Program-made: the position numbers and the translations under genes
Notes under the pieces: model-generated
Told to the model about the DNA's origin: nothing
The model's database searches: none
Seen by the model: the letters and a program-made list of their open reading frames with translations, nothing else
Shown: positions 21,301 through 35,300 of the stretch, in pieces
Position numbering within the stretch: the first letter of the stretch is position 1
How the letters are laid out: each line of letters begins with the position of its first letter
DNA from: Skeletonema tropicum
Taxonomy: Eukaryota; Bacillariophyta; Thalassiosirophyceae; Thalassiosirales; Thalassiosiraceae
Assembly: GCA_037178625.1 (NCBI GenBank)
Contig: CM074137.1
Location: 1,426,001 to 1,490,000, forward strand
Direction of reading: 5' to 3'
DNA: 64,000 bases

Positions 21301-23126
21301 CGTCAATACGCACATGAGCCACTTCTAGTGGCCCATTATACTCGGCGGTGATACTATACACGCACATTAGCACTGCTCAGTAGGATATGGTAGCATTCGT
21401 AGAAGCGATGCTACAGTCTCGTAGCTGATCTGAGAGGTCCAGTGTGGGTTGGCTAGCAGCACCCATTTATACCAAATCGTATCTATCATCGTCAATACGC
21501 ACATGAGCCACTTCTAGTGGCCTATTATACTCGGCGGTGATACTATACAAGCACATTAGCACTGCGCAGTAGGATATGGTAGCATTCGTAGAAGCGATGC
21601 TACAGTCTCGTAGCTGATCTGAGAGGTCCAGTGTGGGCTGGCTAGCAGCACCCATTTATACCAAATCGTATCTATCATCGTCAATACGCACATGAGCCAC
21701 TTCTAGTGGCCCATTATACTCGGCGATGATATCATACAAGCACATTAGCACTGCGCAGTAGGATATGGTAGCATTTGTAGAAGCGATGCTACAGTCTCGT
21801 AGCTGATCTGAGAGGTCCAGTGTGGGCTGGCTAGCAGCACCCATTTATACCAAATCGTATCTATCATCGTCAATACGCACATGAGCCACTTCTAGTGGCC
21901 CATTATACTCGGCGGTGATACCATACAAGCACATTAGCACTGCGCAGTAGGATATGGTAGCATTCGTAGAAGCGATGCTACAGTCTCGTAGCTGATCTGA
22001 GAGGTCCAGTGTGGGTTGGCTAGCAGCACCCATTTATACCAAATCGTATCTATCATCGTCAATACGCACATGAGCCACTTCTAGTGGCCTATTATACTCG
22101 GCGGTGATACTATACAAGCACATTAGCACTGCGCAGTAGGATATGGTAGCATTCGTAGAAGCGATGCTACAGTCTCGTAGCTGATCTGAGAGGTCCAGTG
22201 TGGGTTGGCTAGCAGCACCCATTTATACCAAATCGTATCTATCATCGTCAATACGCACATGAGCCACTTCTAGTGGCCTATTATACTCGGCGGTGATACT
22301 ATACAAGCACATTAGCACTGCGCAGTAGGATATGGTAGCATTTGTAGAAGCGATGCTACAGTCTCGTAGCTGATCTGAGAGGTCCTGTGTGGGTTGGCTA
22401 GCAGCACCCATTTATACCAAATCGTATCTATCATCGTCAATACGCACATGAGCCACTTCTAGTGGCCTATTATACTCGGCGGTGATATCATACAAGCACA
22501 TTAGCACTGCGCAGTAGGATATGGTAGCATTCGTAGAAGCGATGCTACAGTCTCGTAGCTGATCTGAGAGGTCCAGTGCGGGCTGGTTAGCAGCACCCAT
22601 TTATACCTAATCGTATCTATCATCGTCAGTACGCACATGAGCCACTTCTAGGTGATCACCACCGAAATCAAAGCTCCATTGATTAGGCTTTGCTATGCCA
22701 AGTGTCTACTAACGTACTGGATAACTACCAATTAGTAGATCGATAACTACTACTTTCTACTTCTGAATCTTAATCCACCCCCCTAACTTACCATACAAGC
22801 ACATTAGCACTGCGCAGTAGGATATGGTAGCATTCGTAGAAGCGATGCTACAGTCTCGTAGCTGATCTGAGAGGTCCAGTGTGGGCTGGCTAGCAGCACC
22901 CATTTATACCAAATCGTATCTATCATCGTCAATACGCACATGAGCCACTTCTAGTGGCCCATTATACTCGGCGGTGATACTATACAAGCACATTAGCACT
23001 GCGCAGTAGGATATGGTAGCATTCGTAGAAGCGATGCTACAGTCTCGTAGCTGATCTGAGAGGTCCAGTGTGGGCTGGCTAGCAGCACTCGTTTTTACCA
23101 AATCGTATCTATCATCGTCAATACGC
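18304..23126. repeat. 189-bp tandem satellite array, about 25 copies
   Basis: Head-to-tail units of 189 bp run from a partial unit at 18304-18447 through 22 consecutive units to 22600. One unit, ending at 20143, is 5 bp short. Partial and full units follow to 23126 after a 137-bp interruption. Units differ at a few positions and variant types alternate. On the minus strand each unit can encode 62 residues (MGAASQPTLDLSDQ...) with the stop TAA directly before the next ATG. At least six units carry a TGA in place of a Cys codon, so the frame is probably not coding. Units contain short inverted repeats (GCCACT-tct-AGTGGC; GCTAC-n6-GTAGC) and a TATAAAT on the minus strand. Confidence 0.95.
22653..22789. 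other. 137-bp foreign sequence interrupting the satellite
   Basis: A unit breaks after CACTTCTAG at 22652 and resumes with ACCATACAAGC at 22790. About 24 bp of the unit have been replaced by 137 bp unrelated to the satellite. No terminal repeats or coding potential were seen. Confidence 0.7.
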
Positions 23127-23320
23127 TCGAGCCGAATAAATACAAAATTAATCAGATTAGATTTCTACGATACTACAATGGTACTGCTTCGGTATTTTTT
23201 CATTCATCATTAATTTAATATCTAATACATATTTGATTTACTTATTCACATTTTTTCACTATCGGAATGATGAGGGTTATCTCCTCACTTCACGACTTTA
23301 CAAATTCACATGTACATGGT
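23127..23320. other. 3' flank of PS3
   Basis: This A/T-rich region lies between the satellite and the PS3 stop. It contains the sequence at 23269-23290 that also follows PS4 (38456-38477), with a small GAGG/CCTC stem; it may be part of the 3' UTR or processing signal. Confidence 0.35.
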
Positions 23321-26300
23321 TTAGGCTAGATCATCCCAGTTGTTACTCATAAGAGTCAGCTTCCTGACACTGCCACTTTTTTGAGCAACCAATTTCGTGA
23401 CGTTATGAGCTGACCAGTCTGATGTGTTTTCACCATCTATTGCAATAATGTGATCACCAACAAACACTTTTCCAATCAAAGGCGAATCATCCTTGATGCT
23501 GTGAACGATGGGCCCGTCAGTTGAAGTATCTACTATGACACCCAGCTTTCCTGCTGGCGCAAAGACCTCTCTTCGAACTCGCTTCGGTTGCTGATCTATG
23601 AAAGTGGCCAGACTCTTCGAAATTTGATCAACCATTCTGGATTGATTAGATGCAACGCTGTTTGTTTGGTCGAACGTGTTGGTATAGCCAGGAGTGTCAA
23701 AGCTTTCACCTTCGTCTGTGTAATCGTCATAATAACGACTTCTTCCCCTAGAGGAAGATCGACGACTACCACTTCTTCCCCTTGATGACGATCTTTGCCG
23801 CCGACGAGATCCTCGAGATCTACTATTGTAAGCCCTGTGCGAAAAGAGACTAAGCACAACAAGGGCAGCAAAACCAACGACTCCAAACACAATTGAACGA
23901 ATCAAACCATAATTCGGGCCATTGCTTGAAACGAAACTTCCCGTCATGAGAGCTTCCTTCTGTTTCGCCCATAGCTCGGATGTTGGTGTTCCCGTTGGCT
24001 CAGCTGATGGAGATGCTGAGGGCATGGAGGATACACTCGGCGAACCAGTCGGTGCAATCGATGGTGTCGCAGTGGGATGTGATGATGGGCTACTCGATGG
24101 AGATGCAGTCGGTGAAACTGAGGGAAACGAGCTGGGCCTATCAGTTGGTGACACTGATGGAGTTGCAGAGGGGTTTGACGAGGGACGTGCACTAGGCTGA
24201 CTCGTCGGATGACTTGACGGTGGCGCAGATGGTTCATCTGTTGGACTGGACGAAGGAGATGTACTAGGATGACTTGTTGGATAGCTTGATGGCGATGCTG
24301 ATGGATGCAGAGAGGGCTGAGCTGTCGGTTCCGTTGAAGGAGATGCGCTTGGTGTGCCCGTTGGCTCTATTGATGGCGATGCAGTGGGTTCTGACGATGG
24401 TCTGCTTGATGGAGATGCAGTAGGTGTATCTGAGGGAGATGAACTTGGCACGCTTGATGGTAATGCAGTAGGTGCAGCTGATGGAGTTGCAGTCGGGTAC
24501 AAGCTCGGTGTACCCGACGGCTGGCTTGATGGTGATGGAGAAGGTTCCAATGAGGGGAATGCACTAGGAGCAACTGATGGCTTACTCGAAGGACTTGCTG
24601 AGGGTTTGGAAGACACACTAGGAGAGTCTGATGGCTGACTTGATGGACTGATCGAAGGTGATGATGTTGGCAGGGCAGAAGGAGATTCACTGGGGCTCAA
24701 TGTAGGAACGTCACTTGGTGATTCTGATGGAGAGTCAGTTGGGGCAGAACTTGGTCTACTCGAAGGAAATCGACTTGGTGCAGATGACGGCGACCCCGTA
24801 GGAAATGAGCTTGGGTCAGCTGTTGGCTGTGCAGACGGCGACGCAGAAGGTTTTGATGATGGAAACGTGCTGGGTGAAGCTGACGGTAACAAAGATGGAG
24901 AGACACTCGGACTGGCAGAAGGGCGGGCAGAAGGCGTTTCAGATGGGCTTAATGACGGAGAGTGGCTCGGTGAAACAGAGGGAGAGTTACTAGGTGCAAC
25001 TGATGGCGACACAGATGGTGACGAGCTTGGATTACTTGTAGGAAGAGTGGATGGCGACGAAGAGGGCGATGATGATGGTCTGTTGCTGGGAGTGGTTGAC
25101 GGAGTTGTGCTTGGATGATCCGAAGGAGATTCACTCGGAGCAGCAGTCGGAGACACCGAAGGAGACGAGCTTGGTAAACTCGTCGGGTGAGTGGACGGCA
25201 ATGCAGATGGTGATCTGGACGGAGCAGCTGATGGAAAATCTGTTGGAGACGAGCTTGGGCTGCTTGTTGGGAGCGTAGATGGTGATACAGATGGTCCAGA
25301 TGATGGAGATTGGCTGGGTGCAACTGTCGGAGAAGCACTTGGGGCAGATGATGGTGATGTACTCGGCACATCTGTAGGAAAAACTGATGGAGATGCGCTT
25401 GGTCTTCTTGTCGGCTCAGTTGATGGAGGCGCAGATGGTGTTGACGACGGAGATTGGCTCGGTGCAACTGATGGCGACGTTGTGGGCACATCCGACGGAG
25501 ATGGACTGGGTACAGCTGACGGAGAAGTTGAAGGAAATGTGCTAGGTTGACTTGTCGGATGAGTGGATGGAGATGTTGACGGTGCTGATGACGGAAAGTT
25601 ACTGGGGGCAGCTGATGGTGAAGAGCTCGGAGCAACTGATGGCTTTGATGATGGAGACGAACTTGGCATACTTGTTGGCTTCGCAGATGGTGATACAGAT
25701 GGTTCTGACGATGGAGAGTGGCTAGGTTCATCTGTTGGAGTTGCGCTTGGAGATGCTGATGGTAATGTAGATGGGAATGAGCTCGGTGTAGGTGTTGGCA
25801 GATTGGACGGCGATGCTGAAGGTAATGCTGTTGGACTGTGTGATGGTAATGAGCTTGGCTTGCTTGTTGGCACATCGGTAGGTGACGCAGACGGACTTGA
25901 TGATGGCTCATATGATGGCGTAACTGTAGGACTCAATGAAGGCACAGAAGACTTTTGTACACACTCGCGTTTTGCCTCTCTATCATCAGTATTCTTCAGT
26001 AACCAACAACATCTTGCAATCTGGCAAATACCAGCTTTTTTTGAATTTTTGAAGCATTCTGAAATGAACACACCACATTGCGCATTGTAGTCAACTGTTG
26101 GGGAATCAGACGGAGCCGCTGAGGGAGACGAGCTGGGTTCGTTTGTTGGATTGACTGATGGTAGTGAAGTAGGTACAGAAGAAGGTGATGAGGTAGGCTC
26201 AGCTGAAGGCGATATGCTTGGTTTGCTTGTTGGATTGCTGGATGGCTCGGAAGACAACATCGCCTGCATTACACACTCGCGAAAACCCTGTTCATCTTCT

Positions 26301-29300
26301 TGAAACCAACAACAGCTTGCAAAAAAGCAAACGGTAACTTTCTCTGGATGGTCGAAGCAGTCACTCAAAAATGCATCGCAAGCTGCAGAGTGATCAATAG
26401 ATGGAGCAGCTGACGGTGATACTGATGGCAATGAGCTTGGTTTGCTTGTTGGACTGCTTGACGGCAATAGAGAAGGTTTTGATGTCGGTAACGAGCTTGG
26501 AGAAGCTGATGGGGAATTACTGGGAGACGCTGATGGAGATTCTGAAGGAGAGCCGGTTGGTTCACTCGACGGGTGAGCAGAAGGTACAGCTGACGGAGAA
26601 GAGCTCGGAAACGAGCTTGGTTTGCTGGTGGGATTGCTCGATGGCGATGCAGAAGGTACAGCTGTTGGCGACGAAGTAGGTTCAGCTGACGGAGATACTG
26701 ATGGTGTTGAACTTGGTTTACTTGTCGGCTGTGCGGACGGAGATGCTGATGGTGTTGAAGACGGGTATGAGCTTGGGTCACTTGTCGGCTGTGCGGACGG
26801 TGAGGCGGATGGTTTTGATGACGGAGATTGACTCGGTGCAGATGATGGAGAAGAGCTCGGAGCAGATGAAGGAGATGAGGATGGCGATGAGCTCGGAGCA
26901 TCTGTTGGATTTGCAGACGGCGATTCAGATGGTGCTGATGTTGGAGATGAACTGGGTACACTTGAAGGAGTTGAGCTTGGCTCAGCTGAAGGTGACGCTG
27001 AAGGAGTTGAGCTTGGTATGCTTGTCGGCTCAGAGGTTGGTGATTCAGATGGTGATGAAGAGGGAAACGAACTGGGTTCTGCAGACGGTGAAGAGCTCGG
27101 AGCAGACGACGGAGATGCTGATGGGAATGAGCTTGGTGCGCTCGTCGGCTGTGCGGACGGTGATGCAGAAGGTGTTGATGATGGAGATCGACTAGGAGCA
27201 GATGTTGGGGATGAGCTGGGCACATCTGACGGTGATGTTGAAGGAGACGAGCTTGGTTTGCTTGATGGATCGGTTGTTGGCAATGCAGATGGCGTTACTG
27301 ACGGAGATGTACTTGGTTGTGCAGATGGTGAAGAGCTCGGGGCATACGACGGAGATTCTGATGGCAATGAGCTAGGTTCACTTGTTGGGTGCGTAGACGG
27401 TGATGCAGACGGCGTTGCCGATGGAGATTGACTCGGTGCAGCTGAGGGAGAACGACTCGGGACATCTGACGGAGTTGTGGATGGCGATGAGCTTGGTTCA
27501 GATGTTGGTTGTGCAGACGGCGATGATGAGGGTTTTGCTGAGGGAGATGAGCTTGGATTAGAGGTGGGGCTTGAGCTAGGCGTAGCTGACGGAGAAGCCG
27601 AAGGAGCTGAGCTTGGATTGCTTGACGGATGCGCTGACGGCGATTCAGATGGTGATGATGACGGCGACGGAGAGGGTTCAGCTGATGGAGAAGAACTCGG
27701 CATATCTGTTGGCGAGCTCGAAGGAGATGAGCTTGGCTCACTTGTCGGCTGTGCGGAAGGCGATGTAGAGGGTACTGACGACGGAGAAGCACTTGGGTTA
27801 GACGTTGGAGACGAACTGGGCACATTTGACGGTGAAGCTGAAGGGGTCGAGCTTGGTTTGCTTGTTGGATTGCTGGAAGGCGACTGAGATGGCGATGATG
27901 ACGGAGATGAACTGGGCACATCTGACGGTGAAGTTGAAGGGGTTGAGCTCGGTTTGCTCGTCGGATTACTAGATGGCGACTGAGTTGGTTCTGATGAGGG
28001 AGATTCAGTTGGTTCTAGAGATGGTGTAGAGCTCGGAAAATCTGACGGTGACACTGTTGGCAATGAGCTTGGGTCACTTGACGGTTCTGCGGAAGGCGAT
28101 TCAGATGGTGCTGATGAGGGAGATCCACTCGGAGCAGATGTCGGAGTTGAACTGGGCACATCTGATGGTGATGTGGAAGGCGATGAGCTTGGTTTGCTCG
28201 TCGGATTGCTGGAAGGTAATGCAGACGGTTTAGATGAGGGAGATGCACTTGGTGAAGCTGATGGGGAATTACTGGGAGACGCTGACGGAGATACTGACGG
28301 AAAATCGGTTGGTTCACTCGACGGTTGAGCAGAAGGAATTGTAGATGGTGTTGATGTCGGAGATGAGCTTGGTTTGCTGGTGGGATTGCTCGATGGCGAT
28401 GCAGAAGGTTCAGCTGATGGAGAAGAGCTCGGAGCAGATGACGGAGATGCTGATGGCGAGGAGCTTGGGTCACTTGACGGCTCTACGGATGGCGAAGCAG
28501 ACGGTGTTGATGTTGGAGAATGGCTCGGCGCAGATGATGGAGAAGAGCTCGGGATATCTGACGGTGATGCGGATGGCGATGAGCTTGGTTCTCTTGTCGG
28601 CTGTGCGGATGGCGAGGCAGACGGTGCTGATGTTGGAGATGAACTGGGTACACTTGAAGGAGTTGAGCTTGGTGTGCTTGTCGGTTCAGAGGTTGGTGAT
28701 TCAGATGGTGATGATGAGGGAAATGAACTGGGTTCTGCAGATGGTGTCGAGCTCGGAGCAGACGACGGAGATGCTGATGGGAATGAGCTTGGTGCGCTCG
28801 TCGGCTGTGCGGACGGTGATGCAGAAGGTGTTGATGATGGAGATCGACTAGGAGCAGATGTTGGGGATGAGCTGGGCACATCTGACGGTGATGTTGAAGG
28901 AGACGAGCTTGGTTTGCTTGATGGATCGGTTGTTGGCAATGCAGATGGCGTTACTGACGGAGATGTACTTGGTTGTGCAGATGGTGAAGAGCTCGGGGCA
29001 TACGACGGAGATTCTGATGGCAATGAGCTAGGTTCACTTGTTGGGTGCGTAGACGGTGATGCAGACGGCGTTGCCGATGGAGATTGACTCGGTGCAGCTG
29101 AGGGAGAACGACTCGGGACATCTGACGGAGTTGTGGATGGCGATGAGCTTGGTTCAGATGTTGGTTGTGCAGACGGCGATGATGAGGGTTTTGCTGAGGG
29201 AGATGAGCTTGGATTAGAGGTGGGGCTTGAGCTAGGCGTAGCTGACGGAGAGGCCGAAGGAGCTGAGCTTGGATTGCTTGACGGATGCGCTGACGGCGAT

Positions 29301-32300
29301 TCAGATGGTGATGATGACGGCGACGGAGAGGGTTCAGCTGATGGAGAAGAACTCGGCATATCTGTTGGCGAGCTCGAAGGAGTTGAGCTTGGCTCAGCTG
29401 TTGGCAGTGCGGAAGGCGATGTAGAGGGTACTGACGACGGAGAAGCACTTGGGTTAGACGTTGGAGACGAACTGGGCACATTTGACGGTGAAGCTGAAGG
29501 GGTTGAGCTTGGTTTGCTTGTTGGAATACTTGATGGCGATTTTGACGGTGATGATGAGGGTTTTGCTGAGGGAGATGAGCTTGGATTAGAGGTGGGGCTT
29601 GAGCTAGGCGTAGCTGACGGAGAGGCCGAAGGAGCTGAGCTTGGATTGCTTGATGGATGCGCTGACGGCGATTCAGATGGTGATGATGACGGCGACGGAG
29701 AGGGTTCAGCTGATGGAGAAGAACTCGGCATATCTGTTGGCGAGCTCGAAGGAGATGAGCTTGGCTCAGCTGTTGGCAGTGCGGAAGGTGATGTAGAGGG
29801 TACTGACGACGGAGAAGCACTTGGGTTAGATGTTGGAGACGAACTGGGCACATTTGACGGTGAAGCTGAAGGGGTTGAGCTTGGTTTGCTTGTTGGAATA
29901 CTTGATGGCGATGATGACGGTGATGATGAGGGTTTTGCTGAGGGAGATGAGCTTGGATTAGAGGTGGGGCTTGAGCTAGGCGTAGCTGACGGAGAGGCCG
30001 AAGGAGCTGAGCTTGGATTGCTTGATGGATGCGCTGACGGCGATTCAGATGGTGACGATGACGGCGACGGAGAGGGTTCAGCTGATGGAGAAGAACTCGG
30101 CATATCTGTTGGCGAGCTCGAAGGAGATGAGCTTGGCTCAGCTGTTGGCAGTGCGGAAGGCAATGTAGAGGGTACTGACGACGGAGAAGCACTTGGGTTA
30201 GACGTTGGAGACGAACTGGGCACATTTGACGGTGAAGCTGAAGGGGTTGAGCTTGGTTTGCTTGTTGGAGTTCGTGATGGCGATTTTGACGGTGCTGATG
30301 AGGGGGATCCACTTGGTTCTAGAGTTGGTGTAGAGCTGGGAACATTTGTCGGTGACACTGATGGAAGAGAGCTTGGTAAACTTGTTGGTAATGTTGAAGG
30401 AGTTTGAGTTGGTCTTGATGAGGGAGAATCACTTGGTGCAGATGTTGGAAATAAACTGGGCACTTTAGACGGTGATACTGATGGCAATGAGCTTGGTTGG
30501 CTTGTTGGACTGCTTGACGGCAATAGAGAAGGTTTTGATGTCGGTAACGAGCTTGGAGAAGCTGATGGGGAATTACTGGGAGACGCTGATGGAGATTCTG
30601 AAGGAGAGCCGGTTGGTTCACTTGACGGGTGAGCAGAAGGTACAGCTGACGGAGAAGAGCTCGGAAACGAGCTTGGTTTGCTGGTGGGATTGCTCGATGG
30701 CGATGCAGAAGGTACAGCTGTTGGCGACGAAGTAGGTTCAGCTGACGGAGATACTGATGGTGTTGAACTTGGTTTACTTGTCGGCTGTGCGGACGGAGAT
30801 GCTGATGGTGTTGAAGACGGGTATGAGCTTGGGTCACTTGTCGGCTGTGCGGACGGTGAGGCGGATGGTTTTGATGACGGAGATTGACTCGGTGCAGATG
30901 ATGGAGAAGAGCTCGGAGCAGATGAAGGAGATGAGGATGGCGATGAGCTCGGAGCATCTGTTGGATTTGCAGACGGCGATTCAGATGGTGCTGATGTTGG
31001 AGATGAACTGGGTACACTTGAAGGAGTTGAGCTTGGCTCAGCTGAAGGTGACGCTGAAGGAGTTGAGCTTGGTATGCTTGTCGGCTCAGAGGTTGGTGAT
31101 TCAGATGGTGATGAAGAGGGAAACGAACTGGGTTCTGTAGACGGTGAAGAGCTCGGAGCAGACGACGGAGATGCTGATGGGAATGAGCTTGGTGCGCTCG
31201 TCGGCTGTGCGGACGGTGATGCAGAAGGTGTTGATGATGGAGATCGACTAGGAGCAGATGTTGGGGATGAGCTGGGCACATCTGACGGTGATGTTGAAGG
31301 AGACGAGCTTGGTTTGCTTGATGGATCGGTTGTTGGCAATGCAGATGGCTTTACTGACGGAGATGTACTTGGTTGTGCAGATGGTGAAGAGCTCGGGGCA
31401 TACGACGGAGATTCTGATGGCAATGAGCTAGGTTCACTTGTTGGGTGCGTAGACGGTGATGCAGACGGCGTTGTCGATGGAGATTGACTCGGTGCAGCTG
31501 AGGGAGAACGACTCGGGACATCTGACGGAGTTGTGGATGGCGATGAGCTTGGTTCAGATGTTGGTTGTGCAGACGGCGATGATGAGGGTTTTGCTGAGGG
31601 AGATGAGCTTGGATTAGAGGTGGGGCTTGAGCTAGGCGTAGCTGACGGAGAGGCCGAAGGAGCTGAGCTTGGATTGCTTGACGGATGCGCTGACGGCGAT
31701 TCAGATGGTGATGATGACGGCGACGGAGAGGGTTCAGCTGATGGAGAAGAACTCGGCATATCTGTTGGCGAGCTCGAAGGAGATGAGCTTGGCTCACTTG
31801 TCGGCTGTGCGGAAGGCAATGTAGAGGGTACTGACGACGGAGAAGCACTTGGGTTAGACGTTGGAGACGAACTGGGCACATTTGACGGTGAAGCTGAAGG
31901 GGTTGAGCTTGGTTTGCTTGTTGGATTGCTGGAAGGCGACTGAGATGGCGATGATGACGGAGATGAACTGGGAACATCTGACGGTGAAGTTGAAGGGGTT
32001 GAGCTAGGCGTAGCTGACGGAGAGGCCGAAGGAGCTGAGCTTGGATTGCTTGACGGATGCGCTGACGGCGATTCAGATGGTGATGATGACGGCGACGGAG
32101 AGGGTTCAGCTGATGGAGAAGAACTCGGCATATCTGTTGGCGAGCTCGAAGGAGATGAGCTTGGCTCACTTGTCGGCTGTGCGGAAGGTGATGTAGAGGG
32201 TACTGACGACGGAGAAGCACTTGGGTTAGACGTTGGAGACGAACTGGGCACATTTGACGGTGAAGCTGAAGGGGTTGAGCTTGGTTTGCTTGTTGGATTG

Positions 32301-35300
32301 CTGGAAGGCGACTGAGATGGCGATGATGACGGAGATGAACTGGGCACATCTGACGGTGAAGTTGAAGGGGTTGAGCTAGGCGTAGCTGACGGAGAGGCCG
32401 AAGGAGCTGAGCTTGGATTGCTTGACGGATGCGCTGACGGCGATTCAGATGGTGATGATGACGGCGACGGAGAGGGTTCAGCTGATGGAGAAGAACTCGG
32501 CATATCTGTTGGCGAGCTCGAAGGAGATGAGCTTGGCTCACTTGTCGGCTGTGCGGAAGGTGATGTAGAGGGTACTGACGACGGAGAAGCACTTGGGTTA
32601 GACGTTGGAGACGAACTGGGCACATTTGACGGTGAAGCTGAAGGGGTTGAGCTTGGTTTGCTTGTTGGATTGCTGGAAGGCGACTGAGATGGCGATGATG
32701 ACGGAGATGAACTGGGCACATCTGACGGTGAAGTTGAAGGGGTTGAGCTAGGCGTAGCTGACGGAGAGGCCGAAGGAGCTGAGCTTGGATTGCTTGACGG
32801 ATGCGCTGACGGCGATTCAGATGGTGATGATGACGGCGACGGAGAGGGTTCAGCTGATGGAGAAGAACTCGGCATATCTGTTGGCGAGCTCGAAGGAGAT
32901 GAGCTTGGCTCACTTGTCGGCTGTGCGGAAGGTGATGTAGAGGGTACTGACGACGGAGAAGCACTTGGGTTAGACGTTGGAGACGAACTGGGCACATTTG
33001 ACGGTGAAGCTGAAGGGGTCGAGCTTGGTTTGCTTGTTGGATTGCTGGAAGGCGACTGAGATGGCGATGATGACGGAGATGAACTGGGCACATCTGACGG
33101 TGAAGTTGAAGGGGTTGAGCTAGGCGTAGCTGACGGAGAGGCCGAAGGAGCTGAGCTTGGATTGCTTGACGGATGCGCTGACGGCGATTCAGATGGTGAT
33201 GATGACGGCGACGGAGAGGGTTCAGCTGATGGAGAAGAACTCGGCATATCTGTTGGCGAGCTCGAAGGAGATGAGCTTGGCTCACTTGTCGGCTGTGCGG
33301 AAGGTGATGTAGAGGGTACTGACGACGGAGAAGCACTTGGGTTAGACGTTGGAGACGAACTGGGCACATTTGACGGTGAAGCTGAAGGGGTCGAGCTTGG
33401 TTTGCTTGTTGGATTGCTGGAAGGCGACTGAGATGGCGATGATGACGGAGATGAACTGGGCACATCTGACGGTGAAGTTGAAGGGGTTGAGCTCGGTTTG
33501 CTCGTCGGATTACTAGATGGCGACTGAGATGGTTCTGATGAGGGAGATTCAGTTGGTTCTAGAGATGGAGAAGAGCTCGGAAAATCTGACGGTGACACCG
33601 TTGGCAATGAGCTTGGGTCACTTGACGGTTCTGCGGAAGGCGATTCAGATGGTGCTGATGAGGGAGATCCACTCGGAGCAGATGTCGGAGTTGAACTGGG
33701 CGCATCTGATGGTGATGTGGAAGGCGATGAGCTTGGTATGCTCGTCGGATTGCTGGAAGGTAATGCAGACGGTTCAGATGAGGGAGATGCACTTGGTGAA
33801 GCTGATGGGGAATTACTGGGAGACGCTGACGGAGATACTGACGGAAAATCGGTTGGTTCACTCGACGGGTGAGCAGAAGGAATTGTAGATGGTGTTGATG
33901 TCGGAGATGAGCTTGGTTTGCTGGTGGGATTGCTCGATGGCGATGAAGAAGGTTCAGCTGACGGAGAAGAGCTCGGAGCAGATGACGGAGATGCTGATGG
34001 CGAGGAGCTTGGGTCACTTGACGGCTCTACGGATGGCGAAGCAGACGGTGTTGATGTTGGAGAATGGCTCGGCGCAGATGATGGAGAAGAGCTCGGGATA
34101 TCTGACGGTGATGCGGATGGCGATGAGCTTGGTTCTCTTGTTGGCTGTGCGGATGGCGATGAGCTTGGTTCTCTTGTTGGCTGTGCGGATGGCGAGGCAG
34201 ACGGTGCTGATGTTGGAGATGAACTGGGTACACTTGAAGGAGTTGAGCTTGGTGTGCTTGTCGGTTCAGAGGTTGGTGATTCAGATGGTGATGATGAGGG
34301 AAATGAACTGGGTTCTGCAGATGGTGTCGAGCTCGGAGCAGACGACGGAGATGCTGATGGGAATGAGCTTGGTGCGCTCGTCGGCTGTGCGGACGGTGAT
34401 GCAGAAGGTGTTGATGATGGAGATCGACTAGGAGCAGATGTTGGGGATGAGCTGGGCACATCTGACGGTGATGTTGAAGGAGACGAGCTTGGTTTGCTTG
34501 ATGGATCGGTTGTTGGTAGTGCAGACGGCTCGGATGATGGAGACGCACTAGGACCAGCTGATGGAGAGGAACTTGGAGCAGCGGATGGAGATTCTGAAGG
34601 TGATAAGCTTGGATCATTTGTTGGTTGTGTAGTCGGCAATGTAGATGGCGTCGCTGATGGAGATTGACTCGGTGCAGCTGAGGGAGAACGACTCGGGACA
34701 TCTGACGGAGTTGTGGATGGCGATGAGCTTGGTTCAGATGTTGGTTGTGCAGATGGCGATGACGAGGGTTTTGCTGAGGGAGATGAGCTTGGAGTAGAGG
34801 TGGGATTGCTCGATGGAGATGCAGAAGGTACAGCTGATGGCGACGAAGTAGGTTCAGCTGAGGGCGATTCAGATGGTGCTGCTGAGGGTTGTACTGATGG
34901 GTAATGGCTTGGTACATCGGATGGTAAATTGCTTGGTTGACCTGAGGGAGTGTAAGTTGGTGAAACTGAAGGAGATGTCGAAGGAGTTGAGCTTGGGTTT
35001 GTTGTTGGAAGAGTTGATGGTGTTGCTGAAGGTGACGATGATGGTGTTGAGCTCGGCGCATCTGATGGCTCACCAGTTGGTGCATTTGTTGGAAATACTG
35101 GCAAACATTCTCTTCTCCCCTCATCATCGTCCTGAAACCAACAACATCTTGCAATTTCACAACTTTCGTCACATTTTTGATCCGAGAAACAATGTGTGGT
35201 GTACATTCTACAGCTGCATTCCTCCTCGCTCGTTTCACCGTCGACTATGCAATCTGAGAAGTCACAAAATATTTCCTGTGTGGAACTCAATTGGTCCTCC

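Noticed and set aside
18229..23101. Seventeen 62- to 72-residue minus-strand ORFs as a gene family
   Set aside because: They are the same satellite unit read repeatedly; several units carry TGA and one a 5-bp deletion without any sign of selection on the frame.
18304..23126. CRISPR array
   Set aside because: Units are contiguous 189-bp repeats with no unique spacers, in a eukaryotic context.
18304..23126. Self-cleaving ribozyme satellite (hammerhead)
   Set aside because: The hairpins are present but the conserved CTGATGA and GAAA core motifs were not found on either strand.
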